DNA of 64,000 bases from Maridesulfovibrio sp. (GTDB lineage Bacteria; Desulfobacterota; Desulfovibrionia; Desulfovibrionales; Desulfovibrionaceae), in contig NZ_OY780933.1 in the NCBI RefSeq assembly GCF_963676065.1, positions 496,001 through 560,000 on the forward strand, given 5' to 3'. The position numbers were made by a program, and so were the translations under genes. Below, piece after piece: positions 1 to 9,772 of this stretch. How positions within the stretch are numbered: the first letter of the stretch is position 1; each line of letters starts with the position of its first letter. The notes beneath the pieces are model-generated. The model was not told the origin of the DNA and did no database searches. It worked only from the letters and a program-made list of their open reading frames with translations.

Positions 1-1496
1 AGGAGCGCAAACCGGAGTTGGTTGAGATTCTATCCGATCTGGAAAAATTTCATAGAATCTACCGGAAACGCAGCCTGAAATCACGCATCGGTTCCGGCTC
101 CACCGGACAGGCAAAACATAGGCACGGTATGGGCTTTGTGGTCCTCGATACTCTTCCGGTACGGGCGCGCAAACCATTCTACCGCAACGTATGCGGAGAA
201 GGGAGCACCCGTATTCCGGCCAGCGGGCTGATGACCAAAAGTATCAAAACCAAGGTTGGCCGCTTAGGGAGCGAAATCTCCCGAATGTCCGAAGACAAGG
301 GCAAACGCTGGGTGGAATGGAGTCTTGATTCATTCAGAATACATGCTGGGAAACCGGGAAATATCGGCACACTTGGCGGACTGAACCTTCAGCCAGAGAA
401 CAGTACGGACTGCGTAAGGGAAGCGGAAACGCTGGAAAAACCATGGACCTACCTGAATACCAACATCAAAAATACAGCCAAGGTCCTGCTGGGGTTTATC
501 CCTGCTTTTCTGACCTTTTTCCTGACCAAGGACTGGTGGCTGCTGTCCTATTTCGGGGCTGTAATCTGGTTTGCAATCACCGGATCGCGCAACATTATTC
601 AATCCGTCCTCGGAGGAGGAGGCTTGCGCCGTTCTCCACTTCTGCCGTGGAACTCACTGGTAAGCTGGAGCCGGATTTCGGATTCTCTGCTTTATACCGG
701 ATTCTCAGTCCCATTGCTGGACTATCTGACCAAAACCCTACTACTGGACAACACTCTCGGCGTAACCACGTCCACTGACCCTATACTTCTTTATTCAGTC
801 ATGGGGCTGGCCAACGGCATTTACCTTTCCACTCACAACGCCATCCGTGGACTTCCTAAAGGAGCAACTGTTGGTAACTTCTTCCGTTCCATTCTTGCTA
901 TTCCCGTGGCAGTGGCACTAAGCGGACTGATTGGAGCGCTGCTCGGCATGGCCGGAATACCGGATGCAACCGGAATCCTGCAAAAGTGGGCGGCAATCAT
1001 TTCCAAATTCGCATCGGACGGAGTAGCGGCTTTCATTGAAGGACTTGCCGACAGGCAGGCCAACATCAAATCCAGAATGAGCGGCTACAGAATGAAAATT
1101 GCACAGCTCTTTTCAGTTTTTTCAAAACTGGATCTCATTTTTCCGGAAGAAGATGTTCTTGAGATGCTGCAAGCTCCGAAAATCATGATGCGTACCTTAA
1201 ACAAGGAAGCGAGGGATCTGGAAAAGCTGATCATCGTAAACGCCCTGGATCTTATGTACTTCTGGTTCTACCAACCGCGTTCACGCAAAGCATTATCCAT
1301 TATTCGCCAGAGTATGTCCCGCGAGGAATGGCTGATTTTCTACCGCTCTCAACTTATTTTGAAACGACATAAAGAAATCAGTCAGGTTTTTGTGGACGGT
1401 CTGGTGGGCAAGAATTTTTCTAAAGCTTTGTCCTTTTATCTGGATCAGTCACCACAATATTTGGCTGATATGGAAAAGCTTGAAAGAAAAAAGTAG
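1..1496 (+). CDS. Unrecognised integral membrane protein, 5' end outside window
   Basis: I do not recognise the family. The frame is open from the first base of the window. A TTG at 18 could be read as a start, but the upstream codons are also open, so the gene most likely begins outside and only its last 492 or so residues are present. The N-terminal third is basic and soluble. Several hydrophobic segments follow, roughly residues 150-185, 225-260 and 290-320, with glycine-rich stretches (GGGGL; LSGLIGALLGMAG). A long charged, helical, cytoplasm-like tail runs to the stop. The same-strand neighbour is unknown and the downstream chemoreceptor is convergent. No catalytic motif stands out. Confidence 0.6.
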   Translation, partial: ERKPELVEILSDLEKFHRIYRKRSLKSRIGSGSTGQAKHRHGMGFVVLDTLPVRARKPFYRNVCGEGSTRIPASGLMTKSIKTKVGRLGSEISRMSEDKGKRWVEWSLDSFRIHAGKPGNIGTLGGLNLQPENSTDCVREAETLEKPWTYLNTNIKNTAKVLLGFIPAFLTFFLTKDWWLLSYFGAVIWFAITGSRNIIQSVLGGGGLRRSPLLPWNSLVSWSRISDSLLYTGFSVPLLDYLTKTLLLDNTLGVTTSTDPILLYSVMGLANGIYLSTHNAIRGLPKGATVGNFFRSILAIPVAVALSGLIGALLGMAGIPDATGILQKWAAIISKFASDGVAAFIEGLADRQANIKSRMSGYRMKIAQLFSVFSKLDLIFPEEDVLEMLQAPKIMMRTLNKEARDLEKLIIVNALDLMYFWFYQPRSRKALSIIRQSMSREEWLIFYRSQLILKRHKEISQVFVDGLVGKNFSKALSFYLDQSPQYLADMEKLERKK

Positions 1497-1802
1497 GGTA
1501 GCTGAAATTTATTTCCATACGCCCATTTTTAAAGTGCTTTGGAAATAAATTCCGTGGCAACCATAGCGAACACAGCTTTCAAAATTATCCCTGATACGAA
1601 GTCGCAAGGGCGTATCAGCCTTACGCACCGATAGACAACCTCCTTACTGTAACAATAGGTTGGTTTGCCAATATCTCTATTTTTAAAATGCCCCAGCTTA
1701 TTGGGAAGATGTCAGCTTCATAAATACCCATAATCCAGAGCCTTAAACAATCATGAGCACGATATCCATAGCTGAGGATTTAAATATGAGTGAAAAGAAA
1801 CC
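1497..1802. other. Intergenic region between convergent genes
   Basis: About 300 bases without a gene. It holds an 11-bp perfect inverted repeat (1506-1516 with 1541-1551, arm AATTTATTTCC) shortly after the stop of the upstream gene. This could fold as a weak terminator-like hairpin, though no T-run follows it. Nothing else is recognisable. Confidence 0.4.
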
Positions 1803-3353
1803 TTAAGCTTCCCTCAATTCTTCTATCAACCTTTGTAAATCTCCAGCCTGTTTGGCTAAATCTGTGATAGCTTCTGTTGCCTGACTCATTGTAACACTTG
1901 TTTCGGACGAAATATTGCTTATCTTCTCAGTATGCTGTGCAATCTCTTCTGAAGTAGAAGCCTGCTGTTCAGAGGCGGTGGCAATGGCATTAATCTGATC
2001 TGAAGTACCTTCTGCGAGGCTTAAAATTCCATCAAGGGCTTCGCCTGATTTTTGAGCCAATCCAGTACTCTGATTTACAACTTCAACAACTCTTTGCATA
2101 TTTTCAATACTGTTCTTTGTTCCACCCTGAATAGCAGAAATTGAGTCACCAACATCCTTCGTGGCATCCATTGTCTTTTCAGCCAGCTTGCGAACTTCAT
2201 CTGCGACAACGGCAAATCCCCTACCAGCTTCCCCAGCTCTCGCAGCCTCGATAGCTGCATTAAGTGCCAACAAATTAGTCTGGTCAGCAATATCTGTAAT
2301 GACATTCATAATTTGCCCAATACCTTCAGCCTGCTCTCCGAGTCCATTTACATTTTCCTGCATTTCCTGAACCCGCTGGTTGATTTCAGATATGGTTTGA
2401 ATGACCTTATCTACAACTTCGGCTCCTTCTTCAGCATTTGAGCGGGTAACATCTGCGTTTGAGGCCGCATCCCCGGCATTGCGAGCGACCTCTAAAACGG
2501 TGCTGTTCATTTCTTCCATCGCGGTTGCTGTTTCAGCTGCAAGTTCACGCTGAAGATCAGCGCCACGACTGGATTCTTCTACCTGACTTGATAATTCTTC
2601 AGAAGCGGAAGTAATATTCTCAACAATAGTTCCAAGCTTGTCTGCGGCCAGAAGCATGCCATCTTTTAAAGCTTGCTCGGCTTTTCTCTTCATTTTGTTG
2701 GCTTCAGTAATATCCTGAACAATTTCAATATGACCTACTTTTTCATCGTTTTGATCAGTTAAAAATGCGGTATTAACCTGAAAATCCATGTTGAGCCCAG
2801 GTTGAGTGAAGAAGGAAGTATCCTCACCTCGTCTTAAGCATTCAATTCCGCAACGCTCAGTTTTACAAATATCTGCCCCCCAATTACTGCATTGCTTACC
2901 TACCACCTCTTGCCTGGTCGACCCCGTCACATCCATTGCTGCCTTATTTATAAATGTCCAATTCATATCCATATCTGTAACAGAAATAGGCCACGGAATT
3001 GAATCGAGCAAACTTTGATACCAATAGATATCGGCAACTGTTTTGTCTAAAAATCGGTTTAAATTATAGCCCAAGGCATCTATATCTGCAGAGGACTCAT
3101 CAAAACGGGCTTGTAAATCATCTGCTCTTACACGAGCAACAACTTTTGCTACTTCAGTTAGCGGCTTGGCCACCTTTCTTATTAACAGCGCAAAGAAAAA
3201 CAGCACAAAGGCTACTGCAGCCGATGTGACAGGCCAAATTAATTCTGTTTTCCCTGAATAGCCTAAATAGCCTAAGGTTAAGAAGAGAACTATCATCGCG
3301 ATAGTTAATCCCAGAAATTTTCCGGTTAGACCAAAAATGTTCGACGATTTCAT
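1803..3353 (-). CDS. Methyl-accepting chemotaxis protein with cytoplasmic PAS domain
   Basis: Chemoreceptor of 516 residues that would signal to CheA/CheW. Two membrane helices (about 9-31 and 39-59) are joined by a loop of only a few residues, so there is no periplasmic sensor domain. A HAMP-like linker follows at about 60-105. Next is a PAS domain (about 105-215) with several cysteines ([20 protein letters not shown]), suggesting redox, heme or Fe-S linked sensing in the cytoplasm. The C-terminal half is the MA signalling domain with the conserved hairpin tip around [19 protein letters not shown] and [15 protein letters not shown]. An AAGGAGGG-like ribosome site precedes the ATG. It is transcribed alone. 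Confidence 0.93.
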   Translation of the reverse strand: MKSSNIFGLTGKFLGLTIAMIVLFLTLGYLGYSGKTELIWPVTSAAVAFVLFFFALLIRKVAKPLTEVAKVVARVRADDLQARFDESSADIDALGYNLNRFLDKTVADIYWYQSLLDSIPWPISVTDMDMNWTFINKAAMDVTGSTRQEVVGKQCSNWGADICKTERCGIECLRRGEDTSFFTQPGLNMDFQVNTAFLTDQNDEKVGHIEIVQDITEANKMKRKAEQALKDGMLLAADKLGTIVENITSASEELSSQVEESSRGADLQRELAAETATAMEEMNSTVLEVARNAGDAASNADVTRSNAEEGAEVVDKVIQTISEINQRVQEMQENVNGLGEQAEGIGQIMNVITDIADQTNLLALNAAIEAARAGEAGRGFAVVADEVRKLAEKTMDATKDVGDSISAIQGGTKNSIENMQRVVEVVNQSTGLAQKSGEALDGILSLAEGTSDQINAIATASEQQASTSEEIAQHTEKISNISSETSVTMSQATEAITDLAKQAGDLQRLIEELREA

Positions 3354-3689
3354 TTTCCCTCCTTAAAAAGTTCAACATTCCACCGACACAGATTTATTGT
3401 ATGTACACTGATTTTTATATCATTTTTATGATACATTAAAAGGTCTAAGATGCAACTTATCCAAATTAATTTCAGCCGAGGTGGTTACTCTTGCGACAGC
3501 TATCTGATTTTACCTCACTATAAGCTAATTCTTTATCTTTTAAACAACTTGCAGCAATAAACATCATGACGTCATAGTTAATAACGTATCTTTATTACTC
3601 ACAAAAAAAGCAGAAGAATACACAGGAAGAAAAATTTAATCCAAAACACAATTCAAACCTTACTGAGATTCTAAAACAAGGATACTGAT

Positions 3690-3857
3690 TTGGAAAAAAC
3701 AATCAGAAATGAAGAAATGGCTAAAATGACGATACCATCAATTAGCAGGTTTGTGGAAGCTTTTCAGGGACAACATTTATATGATAGTCTCGACGGCATT
3801 CAAACTTTACCCACTTCTTTACCATTCTCTGCAGTAAAAATAAGCCCCACAACGTGA
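3690..3857 (+). CDS. Possible small protein, 55 residues
   Basis: Unrecognised. A TTG start is preceded by AAGGA at a 7-base spacing, and the frame runs 55 codons to a TGA that lies inside the terminator-like hairpin at 3843-3874. The composition looks protein-like at the N-terminus (EKTIRNEEMAKM, SRFVEAFQGQ), but there is no domain I know and no conserved context. It may equally be a chance frame or the tail of a decayed gene at the island edge. Confidence 0.2.
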   Translation: MEKTIRNEEMAKMTIPSISRFVEAFQGQHLYDSLDGIQTLPTSLPFSAVKISPTT

Positions 3858-3874
3858 TAACACACTGTGGGGCT
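3843..3874. terminator. Hairpin of the tRNA-Thr downstream type, copy 1
   Basis: Nine-bp stem AGCCCCACA / TGTGGGGCT. Its loop (acgtgataacacac) is shared almost exactly with the hairpins at 20105-20136 and 39761-39792. It lies immediately left of a degenerate tRNA-Thr 3' half, the same arrangement as at the intact tRNA. It probably was the terminator of the tRNA gene carried along in an att duplication. Confidence 0.7.
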
Positions 3875-3885
3875 GTACTTTTCCA

Positions 3886-3954
3886 TTAAGCCAACGATTC
3901 AAATTAATCGTACGGCCTACCGGTTACAAATTGTCTGGCGGTTGATCAAATTTT
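3886..3954 (-). repeat. Degenerate tRNA-Thr 3' half (att-like remnant, copy 1)
   Basis: Matches the minus-strand tRNA-Thr 3' half at 39805-39850 with scattered changes (shared blocks CCAACGAT, ACGGCCT, GGTTAC). It continues to match the 26.27-kb copy past the tRNA end through ATTGTCTGGCGG. Shared sequence beyond the tRNA means the two come from related integrated elements rather than from a tRNA duplication alone. It forms the outermost left edge of the tandem blocks. Confidence 0.75.
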
Positions 3955-4000
3955 AAGCTGAAAACAGGTATGATCATCTTTCTGTTAAGCTCCGGCCTTA

Positions 4001-5365
4001 TTACCCGATACAAATAGGTTTAACATTGACAAACTCTCGAATTCCATAAGTCCCAAGTTCACGACCATACCCCGAAAGGCCAATGCCGCCGAAAGGCAGA
4101 TTAACGTCGCTACGCACGAGGCTATTTATAAAAACACAGCCGGTTCTGATACGGGCCGCGACTTTTTCAGCCATATTTTCGTCTTTAGACCAGATGGAAC
4201 CGCCAAGACCAAATGGAGTACTATTGGCAACAGAAACAGCCTCGTCAACTGACGATACACGAAAAACCATCGCTACCGGACCAAATAATTCCTCCTGACA
4301 AATATCCGCATCCGGGAGAATGTCGGTAACAAGAGTCGGAGGATAATAATAGCCAATCCCTTCCGGGATGCTGCCGCCACGCAGAACTTTACCACCGGCT
4401 GCCAGACATCTATCCACCTGCTCCTGAAGCTCCTGCCGCAATTTTCCTGAGGACATGGGGCCCATATCAGTGTTCCGGTCTAACGGATCGCCGACTTTCA
4501 ACGCATCCATACTGTCTGCAAAACGTGAGATAAATTCATCATATACCCCGTCCATGACAATAAACCGCTTAGCAGCGATGCAGGTCTGACCGGCATTTCC
4601 GTATCTGGAAAGAGTAGCAATCTTAACCGCTTCATCCAGATCAGCATCATCGAGCACAATGAAGGGATCACTGCCGCCAAGTTCCATTACGGATTTCTTA
4701 AGCCTTGCTCCTGCCGCGGAGGCGACTTTCTGTCCGGCAAATTCACTGCCGGTCAAACTGACTGCAAAAACTGATTCGTGATCCAGCACAGATTCAACCT
4801 GCCGCGCACCGATCAAAAGTGTACGGAAAATATTTTCAGGAAACCCAGCGTCCTTGAAAATTTCTTCTATTGCCAATGCGCATTGGGGGACATTGGAGGC
4901 ATGTTTCAGGACGACGGCATTACCTGCCATAAGAGAAGGAGCTGCAATTCTAAGCACCTGCCAGAAAGGAAAATTCCAAGGCATTACTGTGAGCACCGTC
5001 CCCAGAGGCTCATAAGTAATATAGGCTTTGCGTCCAGCCCCCTCTACCGGGGTAGGAGCCAACATTTCTTCTCCCTTATCTGCATAATAGTCACAGACCA
5101 GGGCACATTTGTTGGCTTCCCCTTCTCCCTGCGAGATCGGCTTACCCATCTCCAATGCCATTAACTCAGTCAGTTTTGAGCTGCGACTGCGCAAAAGCTC
5201 TGCCGCTTTCTTCAACAGCCCGGCCCGTTCTGCAAAGGCTTTACCTTTCCAGATTAACCATTCACCGGCTACGTCATTCAGAATAGACTGAACTTTCTCA
5301 TCAGAATAAGCTTCAAATGAAGCAGCCACTTCTCCTGTGGCCGGGTTGACGCTTTGAATACTCAT
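4001..5365 (-). CDS. gabD: Succinate-semialdehyde dehydrogenase
   Basis: NAD(P)-dependent aldehyde dehydrogenase of 454 residues that would oxidise succinate semialdehyde made by the adjacent GabT to succinate. Visible are the cofactor and active-site segments [10 protein letters not shown], the glutamate of [10 protein letters not shown], the catalytic cysteine in [13 protein letters not shown], and EELFGPVA. I chose the ATG at 5365 because AAGGAG lies 7 bases upstream; the longer TTG frame to 5392 has no such site. The gene follows gabT by about 33 bases and is surely co-transcribed with it. The length and the QTCIAAKR motif fit the short GabD/Sad type. Exact aldehyde preference is inferred from context. 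Confidence 0.9.
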   Translation of the reverse strand: MSIQSVNPATGEVAASFEAYSDEKVQSILNDVAGEWLIWKGKAFAERAGLLKKAAELLRSRSSKLTELMALEMGKPISQGEGEANKCALVCDYYADKGEEMLAPTPVEGAGRKAYITYEPLGTVLTVMPWNFPFWQVLRIAAPSLMAGNAVVLKHASNVPQCALAIEEIFKDAGFPENIFRTLLIGARQVESVLDHESVFAVSLTGSEFAGQKVASAAGARLKKSVMELGGSDPFIVLDDADLDEAVKIATLSRYGNAGQTCIAAKRFIVMDGVYDEFISRFADSMDALKVGDPLDRNTDMGPMSSGKLRQELQEQVDRCLAAGGKVLRGGSIPEGIGYYYPPTLVTDILPDADICQEELFGPVAMVFRVSSVDEAVSVANSTPFGLGGSIWSKDENMAEKVAARIRTGCVFINSLVRSDVNLPFGGIGLSGYGRELGTYGIREFVNVKPICIG

Positions 5366-5398
5366 TGAATGCTCCTTTTCACAATAACTCAAATTTGT

Positions 5399-6697
5399 TT
5401 AACAGTTTTCCGCCAGGGCTTCTTCAAGAATTGTCAGGCCCTTTTCAAGGGTAGTTTCATCAACCGTGAGCGGAACAAGAACCCGGAGCACATTGCCATA
5501 ATTTCCACAGGCGAGCAGCAATAGTTTTTTCTTAAACACATCGCCTACAATTTTCTTGGCAATATCAGCGGCAGGGGTTTTATTTTCCCTGTCTGAAACA
5601 AGTTCAATGGCGATCATAGCACCAAGTCCGCGGACATCTCCTATAATCGGGTACTTTTCCTGCCATTCCAAAAAAGTATTTTTGAGCTTTTCACCGAGAA
5701 CAACACCTTCCTCAAGCACACCATCGCTTTCAAGCGACTCAAGGGCTGCAAGGGCAGCGGCGCAAGAGACAGGGTTACCTCCGTAAGTTCCACCCAGACC
5801 GCCGGGATGTACGGCATCCATTATCTCTGTTTTACCAACCACAGCGGAAATAGGCATGCCGCCGCCAATACTTTTGGCCATGGTCATCAAATCCGGCTCT
5901 ACTCCAAAATGCTCTATAGCACACATCTTTCCGGTACGTCCGCCACCGGACTGAATCTCATCAGCTATAAAAAAGATATCATTTTTAGCACATATTTCTT
6001 TGATTTTAGGGAAATATTCTGGGGGAGGAGTGAGAAAGCCTCCTTCACCGGCCACGGGTTCGGCTACCAGAGCAGCCAGATTTTCTGGGGCTGCGTTACC
6101 GATAAACCAGTGACTGAACTGATCAGCACAAAAAGTGTCACATGAAGGATATTCTTTACCGTAAGGACAACGGTAACAGTAAGGATACGGTATTCTGTAG
6201 ACTTCAGGAGCGTAAGGTCCGAACTTGTATTTATAAGGTTTGACCTTGCTGGTCATACTCATGGTCAACAGGGTGCGTCCGTGAAAACCGCCCTCATAAA
6301 CAACAATCCCGCTCTTGCCACTGGCCAGCCGTGCTATTTTTACCGCATTCTCCACAGCTTCAGCCCCACTATTCAGCAGGACTGCCTTTTTATCGGAATC
6401 GCCGGGGGAAATTTCAATCAGCTTTTCAGCCAAAGCTATATACGGCTCATACATGGCAATATGAAAACAGGAATGAACAAGCTTTTCCGCCTGTTCCTTG
6501 ATAGCGGCAACGACCTTTTCATTACAATGGCCGACATTATTAACACCGATTCCGCCTACAAAATCAATGTACTCCTCACCTTCTACATCTGTGATTATTG
6601 AGTTTTCGGCACGCTCGGCAAAGATCGGTCCCAGATTTCCTACACCCTGAGGCACGGCCTTGTTTCTTCTTTTAAGCAGATCTTCTGAATTACTCAT
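5399..6697 (-). CDS. gabT: 4-aminobutyrate aminotransferase
   Basis: Class III PLP aminotransferase of 432 residues. It would transfer the amino group of GABA to 2-oxoglutarate, giving succinate semialdehyde for the next gene. Family signs are GGIGVNNVGHCN near the N-terminus, LNSGAEAVENAVKIAR, GGFHGRTLLTMSMT, the PLP aspartate in FIADEIQSGGGRTGK and the PLP lysine in MAKSIGGGMP. A cysteine-rich insert (PYCYRCPYGKEYPSCDTFC) is typical of the bacterial GABA-transaminase branch. An AAGGACG ribosome site precedes the ATG. A sigma-54 promoter and three palindromic sites lie upstream. Confidence 0.92.
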   Translation of the reverse strand: MSNSEDLLKRRNKAVPQGVGNLGPIFAERAENSIITDVEGEEYIDFVGGIGVNNVGHCNEKVVAAIKEQAEKLVHSCFHIAMYEPYIALAEKLIEISPGDSDKKAVLLNSGAEAVENAVKIARLASGKSGIVVYEGGFHGRTLLTMSMTSKVKPYKYKFGPYAPEVYRIPYPYCYRCPYGKEYPSCDTFCADQFSHWFIGNAAPENLAALVAEPVAGEGGFLTPPPEYFPKIKEICAKNDIFFIADEIQSGGGRTGKMCAIEHFGVEPDLMTMAKSIGGGMPISAVVGKTEIMDAVHPGGLGGTYGGNPVSCAAALAALESLESDGVLEEGVVLGEKLKNTFLEWQEKYPIIGDVRGLGAMIAIELVSDRENKTPAADIAKKIVGDVFKKKLLLLACGNYGNVLRVLVPLTVDETTLEKGLTILEEALAENC

Positions 6698-6734
6698 ATG
6701 AATTACGTCCTTTTTTTATGTTTGCCTCAGATTA

Positions 6735-6750
6735 AGCATATTGCATGCCA
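6735..6750 (-). promoter_or_regulatory. Sigma-54 promoter of gabT-gabD
   Basis: The minus strand reads TGGCATGCAATATGCT, i.e. GG-N10-GC with only one clear departure from the TGGCACG-N4-TTGC consensus. The predicted start point falls near 6724, leaving a leader of about 27 bases with the AAGGACG site before gabT. The adjacent sigma-54 activator gene and the palindromes upstream support it. Confidence 0.75.
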
Positions 6751-6813
6751 CCAGGAATAAAGACATAAAAACAACAACTTACACAAGCAGACGACCGTAA
6801 ATAAGCTTAATTT

Positions 6814-6829
6814 GATTCACAAATGAATC
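6814..6829. promoter_or_regulatory. Palindromic activator site 1 (GATTCA-N4-TGAATC)
   Basis: Sixteen-base palindrome with arms GATTCA and TGAATC and a CAAA centre. It is one of three with identical arms between the sigma-54 activator gene and gabT, about 75 bases upstream of the sigma-54 promoter. It is the likely enhancer site of the neighbouring activator. Confidence 0.7.
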
Positions 6830-6865
6830 GCAAAGAAGCAAAATTAAAAAAATTGCTGCTATGGT

Positions 6866-6881
6866 GATTCATTTATGAATC
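6866..6881. promoter_or_regulatory. Palindromic activator site 2
   Basis: GATTCA-TTTA-TGAATC, centre 52 bases (about five helical turns) from site 1. Same face of the helix would be expected for cooperative enhancer binding. Confidence 0.7.
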
Positions 6882-6986
6882 GAAGATCGCTGATAAATTT
6901 TTATTTGGGACAAAAAATAATCTGTAATTTGAGCTTAACCCAAGGACCACAATGAGAGAAGAAGTAAGATATGCAACACGCTCTTT

Positions 6987-7002
6987 GATTCATCAGTGAA
7001 TC
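6987..7002. promoter_or_regulatory. Palindromic activator site 3
   Basis: GATTCA-TCAG-TGAATC, extended by TTT...AAA on both sides (6984-7005). It lies just downstream of the stop codon of the activator gene. Centre is 121 bases from site 2. Confidence 0.65.
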
Positions 7003-7010
7003 AAACTCTA

Positions 7011-8744
7011 TTAACGACTGCTCAATCCGTGTTTTTTAAGCTTGCGAACAACAGTCGGCTGGCTGACTTTCAGGTAGCGGGCTATGTCTCTTGTTGTCGG
7101 GCAGACTTTTTGAGCCTCAATAAACATTTCCCTCTCTACTTTATCAAGAGCTTCAGCCAGAGAAAGCCCTGTAGTAGATAAAGGTTCCCCCTGATCTTTA
7201 CCATGAAGATCCTGCATAAGGTAACTATCCAATAATTCTCCTTCTGCCACGGCCACGCCTTTTTTGATCAGGCTGTCCAGTTCTCTGATATTACCGGGAA
7301 AGGAATAGTTCTGCAGTATTCTCAAACTGGTGGGGGAAAGTGACTTGGATTTACCATACCGCTCATTATACTTGTTAAGAAATAAAGTCGCCAAAGCAAA
7401 AATATCTTCTACCCTGTCACGCAACGGCGGAATCGTCAGAGTAAAAACATTAAGGCGGTAAAAGAGATCTTTACGGAACAACCGCTCACTGACCTGCTTT
7501 TCCAGATCCTTGTTGGTGGCGGCAATAATTATACAATTGATCTTTTTCGGAATTGTTCCGCCAAGGGGAATAAATTCTTTTTCATCAATACATTTCAAAA
7601 GCTTGGCCTGTACCGCAAGGGGCATTTCGCCCACTTCATCAAGGAAGAAGGTACCACCATCGGCAAGCGCCAGCAGCCCGGCCTTGCCGCTTTCTCTGGC
7701 TCCGGTAAAAGCTCCTTTCTCATATCCGAATAACTCAGCTTCAAAAAGCTGCTCCGGTACAGCCGCGCAGTTAACTGCGAGAAACGGCCCCGCAGACCGT
7801 GGGCTGTGCTGATGCAGCAATTTAGCAAGCATGGATTTTCCCGTGCCGGACTCGCCGAGAAGCAGTATCCCGGAAACCTCCAACTGAGCCAGTTTCAGCG
7901 CACTGTCCAGCAACCTCTTGATAGATCTGCTTTCGGCCACGTAGGCACCATGCCCCAGCTCAGTCATATTGAGATTGGTTATTTCCTTGCGCGCTTTTTC
8001 GGTTATCTCTCTGGCATCCTTCAGGTGTTCGCGCAAATCAAGAAGTTCTGTCACATCCCGTTCGTTAACCACAACCATGGAAAGTCTGCCATCACCGTCA
8101 AAGACGGGAGTTCCGGTGCAAAGAAGCTGCCTTTCAGTTCTGGCAATATTTTGCAGTATACTGGACTTTTGCTGCTTCTCCATAACTTCCTGAGAGACTG
8201 AAACATCCATAAGTCCGCTCTTGACAATCCGGTCAATACTTTTGCCTACAATATTCTCCGCCTTTATACCGTTCAACTTCTCAGAGGCCCGGTTAATCTG
8301 GGTGACGATGCCATCTCCATTGGTCACCCAGATGCCGTCACTTGAGGAATCAAATATAGCCTGCAAGGTGGTAGCCATTTCCTGAAAGGAACTCAATTCA
8401 ACGGCCAGCTCTTCAAAGCGCGAGGGTTTCTGAAGACTTATTACAGCTCCTTCAAACGGCCCGTTCATCATTAAAGGAGTAATTTCAAAGAACAGCTCCC
8501 TCCCTTTCCCGACAATCCTACCTTCGCCCTTTGTGAACTCGTCTGAAGCCATGCCCTTTCGTATAAACGGTGCGGCAATGGGTAATATTTCCGCAACATC
8601 AATACCGATTGTTGTTGCGCGGTCGTAGCGCTTCAAAAAATCCAAGGCCACATTATTCATGCTTATTACCTTGCAATTTCTATCTACGGCAACGATCGCA
8701 TAACTTACACAATTCTGTATTTGTTGGAACAATTCCAAATTCAT
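7011..8744 (-). CDS. Sigma-54-dependent activator with PAS domains
   Basis: Enhancer-binding protein of 577 residues. Two PAS-like regions come first (about 5-110 and 120-230), then a linker, then the AAA+ domain with Walker [11 protein letters not shown], the sigma-54 contact loop GAFTGA, and Walker [14 protein letters not shown]. The C-terminal TyrR/PrpR-like helix-turn-helix is [20 protein letters not shown]. It has no receiver domain, so a PAS ligand probably controls it. It lies directly upstream of gabT-gabD on the same strand, and the three GATTCA palindromes sit between. The target is therefore most likely gabTD; a role at the divergent pot operon is possible. The effector is unknown (GABA or a polyamine is an inference). 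Confidence 0.9.
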   Translation of the reverse strand: MNLELFQQIQNCVSYAIVAVDRNCKVISMNNVALDFLKRYDRATTIGIDVAEILPIAAPFIRKGMASDEFTKGEGRIVGKGRELFFEITPLMMNGPFEGAVISLQKPSRFEELAVELSSFQEMATTLQAIFDSSSDGIWVTNGDGIVTQINRASEKLNGIKAENIVGKSIDRIVKSGLMDVSVSQEVMEKQQKSSILQNIARTERQLLCTGTPVFDGDGRLSMVVVNERDVTELLDLREHLKDAREITEKARKEITNLNMTELGHGAYVAESRSIKRLLDSALKLAQLEVSGILLLGESGTGKSMLAKLLHQHSPRSAGPFLAVNCAAVPEQLFEAELFGYEKGAFTGARESGKAGLLALADGGTFFLDEVGEMPLAVQAKLLKCIDEKEFIPLGGTIPKKINCIIIAATNKDLEKQVSERLFRKDLFYRLNVFTLTIPPLRDRVEDIFALATLFLNKYNERYGKSKSLSPTSLRILQNYSFPGNIRELDSLIKKGVAVAEGELLDSYLMQDLHGKDQGEPLSTTGLSLAEALDKVEREMFIEAQKVCPTTRDIARYLKVSQPTVVRKLKKHGLSSR

Positions 8745-8771
8745 GGCTTACCCTGGCGAGCTGAGTTTAAA

Positions 8772-9230
8772 TTAGGGGCACTTTTCCCAATCATAGCTAT
8801 TTTTAACTACCTGAAGCTTAATTGAAATCTCAGAACTGACAACTCCGTCAATCTGATTCACACCTTCGATAATGTCATGCAATTCTGACTGCGATTTAGC
8901 ATTAAACTCCACATCAAAATCCGCAGCTCCGGTCACATATGCAATATACCAGATTCGCTTCATTTTCATGAGGCTCTCTTTAACTTGCTGACTTTTTTTG
9001 TTATCAGTCTTGATTTTGATATTACCTTCTATTTCGTACCCAAGCTTACGCAAGTTTACGACCCCAACTATCTGAATTAACTCCTCTTTAAGCAGACGCT
9101 TCAATCTCTTTCTGATGGCGGTCTCAGACATATTAAGCTTTTCTGCTATTTCAGTATTAGGCATACGCCCATTTTCTCGCAGCAGTTCGACTATTTCATT
9201 GTCAATATCGTCAAATGGTGAAGAACCCAT
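8772..9230 (-). CDS. Lrp/AsnC-family transcriptional regulator
   Basis: 152 residues. An N-terminal winged helix-turn-helix (DIDNEIVELLRENGRMPNTEIAEKLNMSETAIRKRLKRL) is followed by an AsnC/RAM ligand-binding domain (about 65-145). AGAGG precedes the ATG. It ends 27 bases before the sigma-54 activator and may share its transcript. It is divergent from potABCD, so it could control polyamine uptake in response to an amino acid or polyamine. The specific ligand cannot be read from sequence. Confidence 0.88.
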   Translation of the reverse strand: MGSSPFDDIDNEIVELLRENGRMPNTEIAEKLNMSETAIRKRLKRLLKEELIQIVGVVNLRKLGYEIEGNIKIKTDNKKSQQVKESLMKMKRIWYIAYVTGAADFDVEFNAKSQSELHDIIEGVNQIDGVVSSEISIKLQVVKNSYDWEKCP

Positions 9231-9772
9231 ACTACCTCTGATATTTTTTGCGGGTATATTTAGTATATTTCATTTCAACAAAGCAAGATTGAGCCAGAAG
9301 TAACAACACATTAAAGAGATATGACAAATTTGTAATCTATGAGGATTTTTTTGTCATCCCAGAGACAACAAGGGTGGATATCGTTCTAACTGGCTTCTAG
9401 CATAGCTCAATCAGGCTCTCAAGTTCGACTTTCGATTCCATTTTTAGCAAAAAGTACGCTTTTCGAACTACTCAGTTTGACATTCGAACAAATGCACCCA
9501 AGATACGTTTATAAATAAACTTATCTTTTTCAAGACCTTAAGGCAACCACACCTTACTTCGGCATAGATTCTGCTTTATCCGAATCAGTACGCATTTCTT
9601 TATCTCTGCAAAAAGCGTGACCAAACCAGCCACTTTGGTCCGAAAAACGAACCACACAAAGATATGCCCAAGGTTGAAAATATGACCCTGCTTTCAAATT
9701 ATTAACGGTTAAAAAAGATCAGCCGCAAAATGGATACCTAATTTCTGGATCTATATATTAAGGGAGTAAACG
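9231..9772. promoter_or_regulatory. Divergent control region between lrp gene and potABCD
   Basis: 540 bases without a gene. A 14-base near-repeat, AGTTCGACTTTCGA at 9422-9435 and AGTTTGACATTCGA at 9474-9487, is spaced 52 bases apart and could be a regulator binding pair. A related TTCGAAC palindrome core lies at 9484-9490. I find no convincing sigma-54 element for pot here. The leader just before potA has GGGAG 6 bases from the ATG. Confidence 0.4.

Larger units (their letters stand above)
3354..4000. other. Intergenic region holding a tRNA-Thr remnant
   Basis: About 650 AT-rich bases between the chemoreceptor promoter side and gabD. The left part carries no clear gene. The right part contains a hairpin and a degenerate tRNA-Thr 3' half, listed separately, that mark the left edge of the polyamine block. 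A possible 55-codon reading frame (3690-3857) is listed with low confidence. Confidence 0.5.

Noticed and set aside
9391..9410. Sigma-54 promoter for potABCD (TGGCTTCTAGCATAGC)
   Set aside because: The spacing from GG to the next GC is 11, not 10, and it is about 370 bases from potA.
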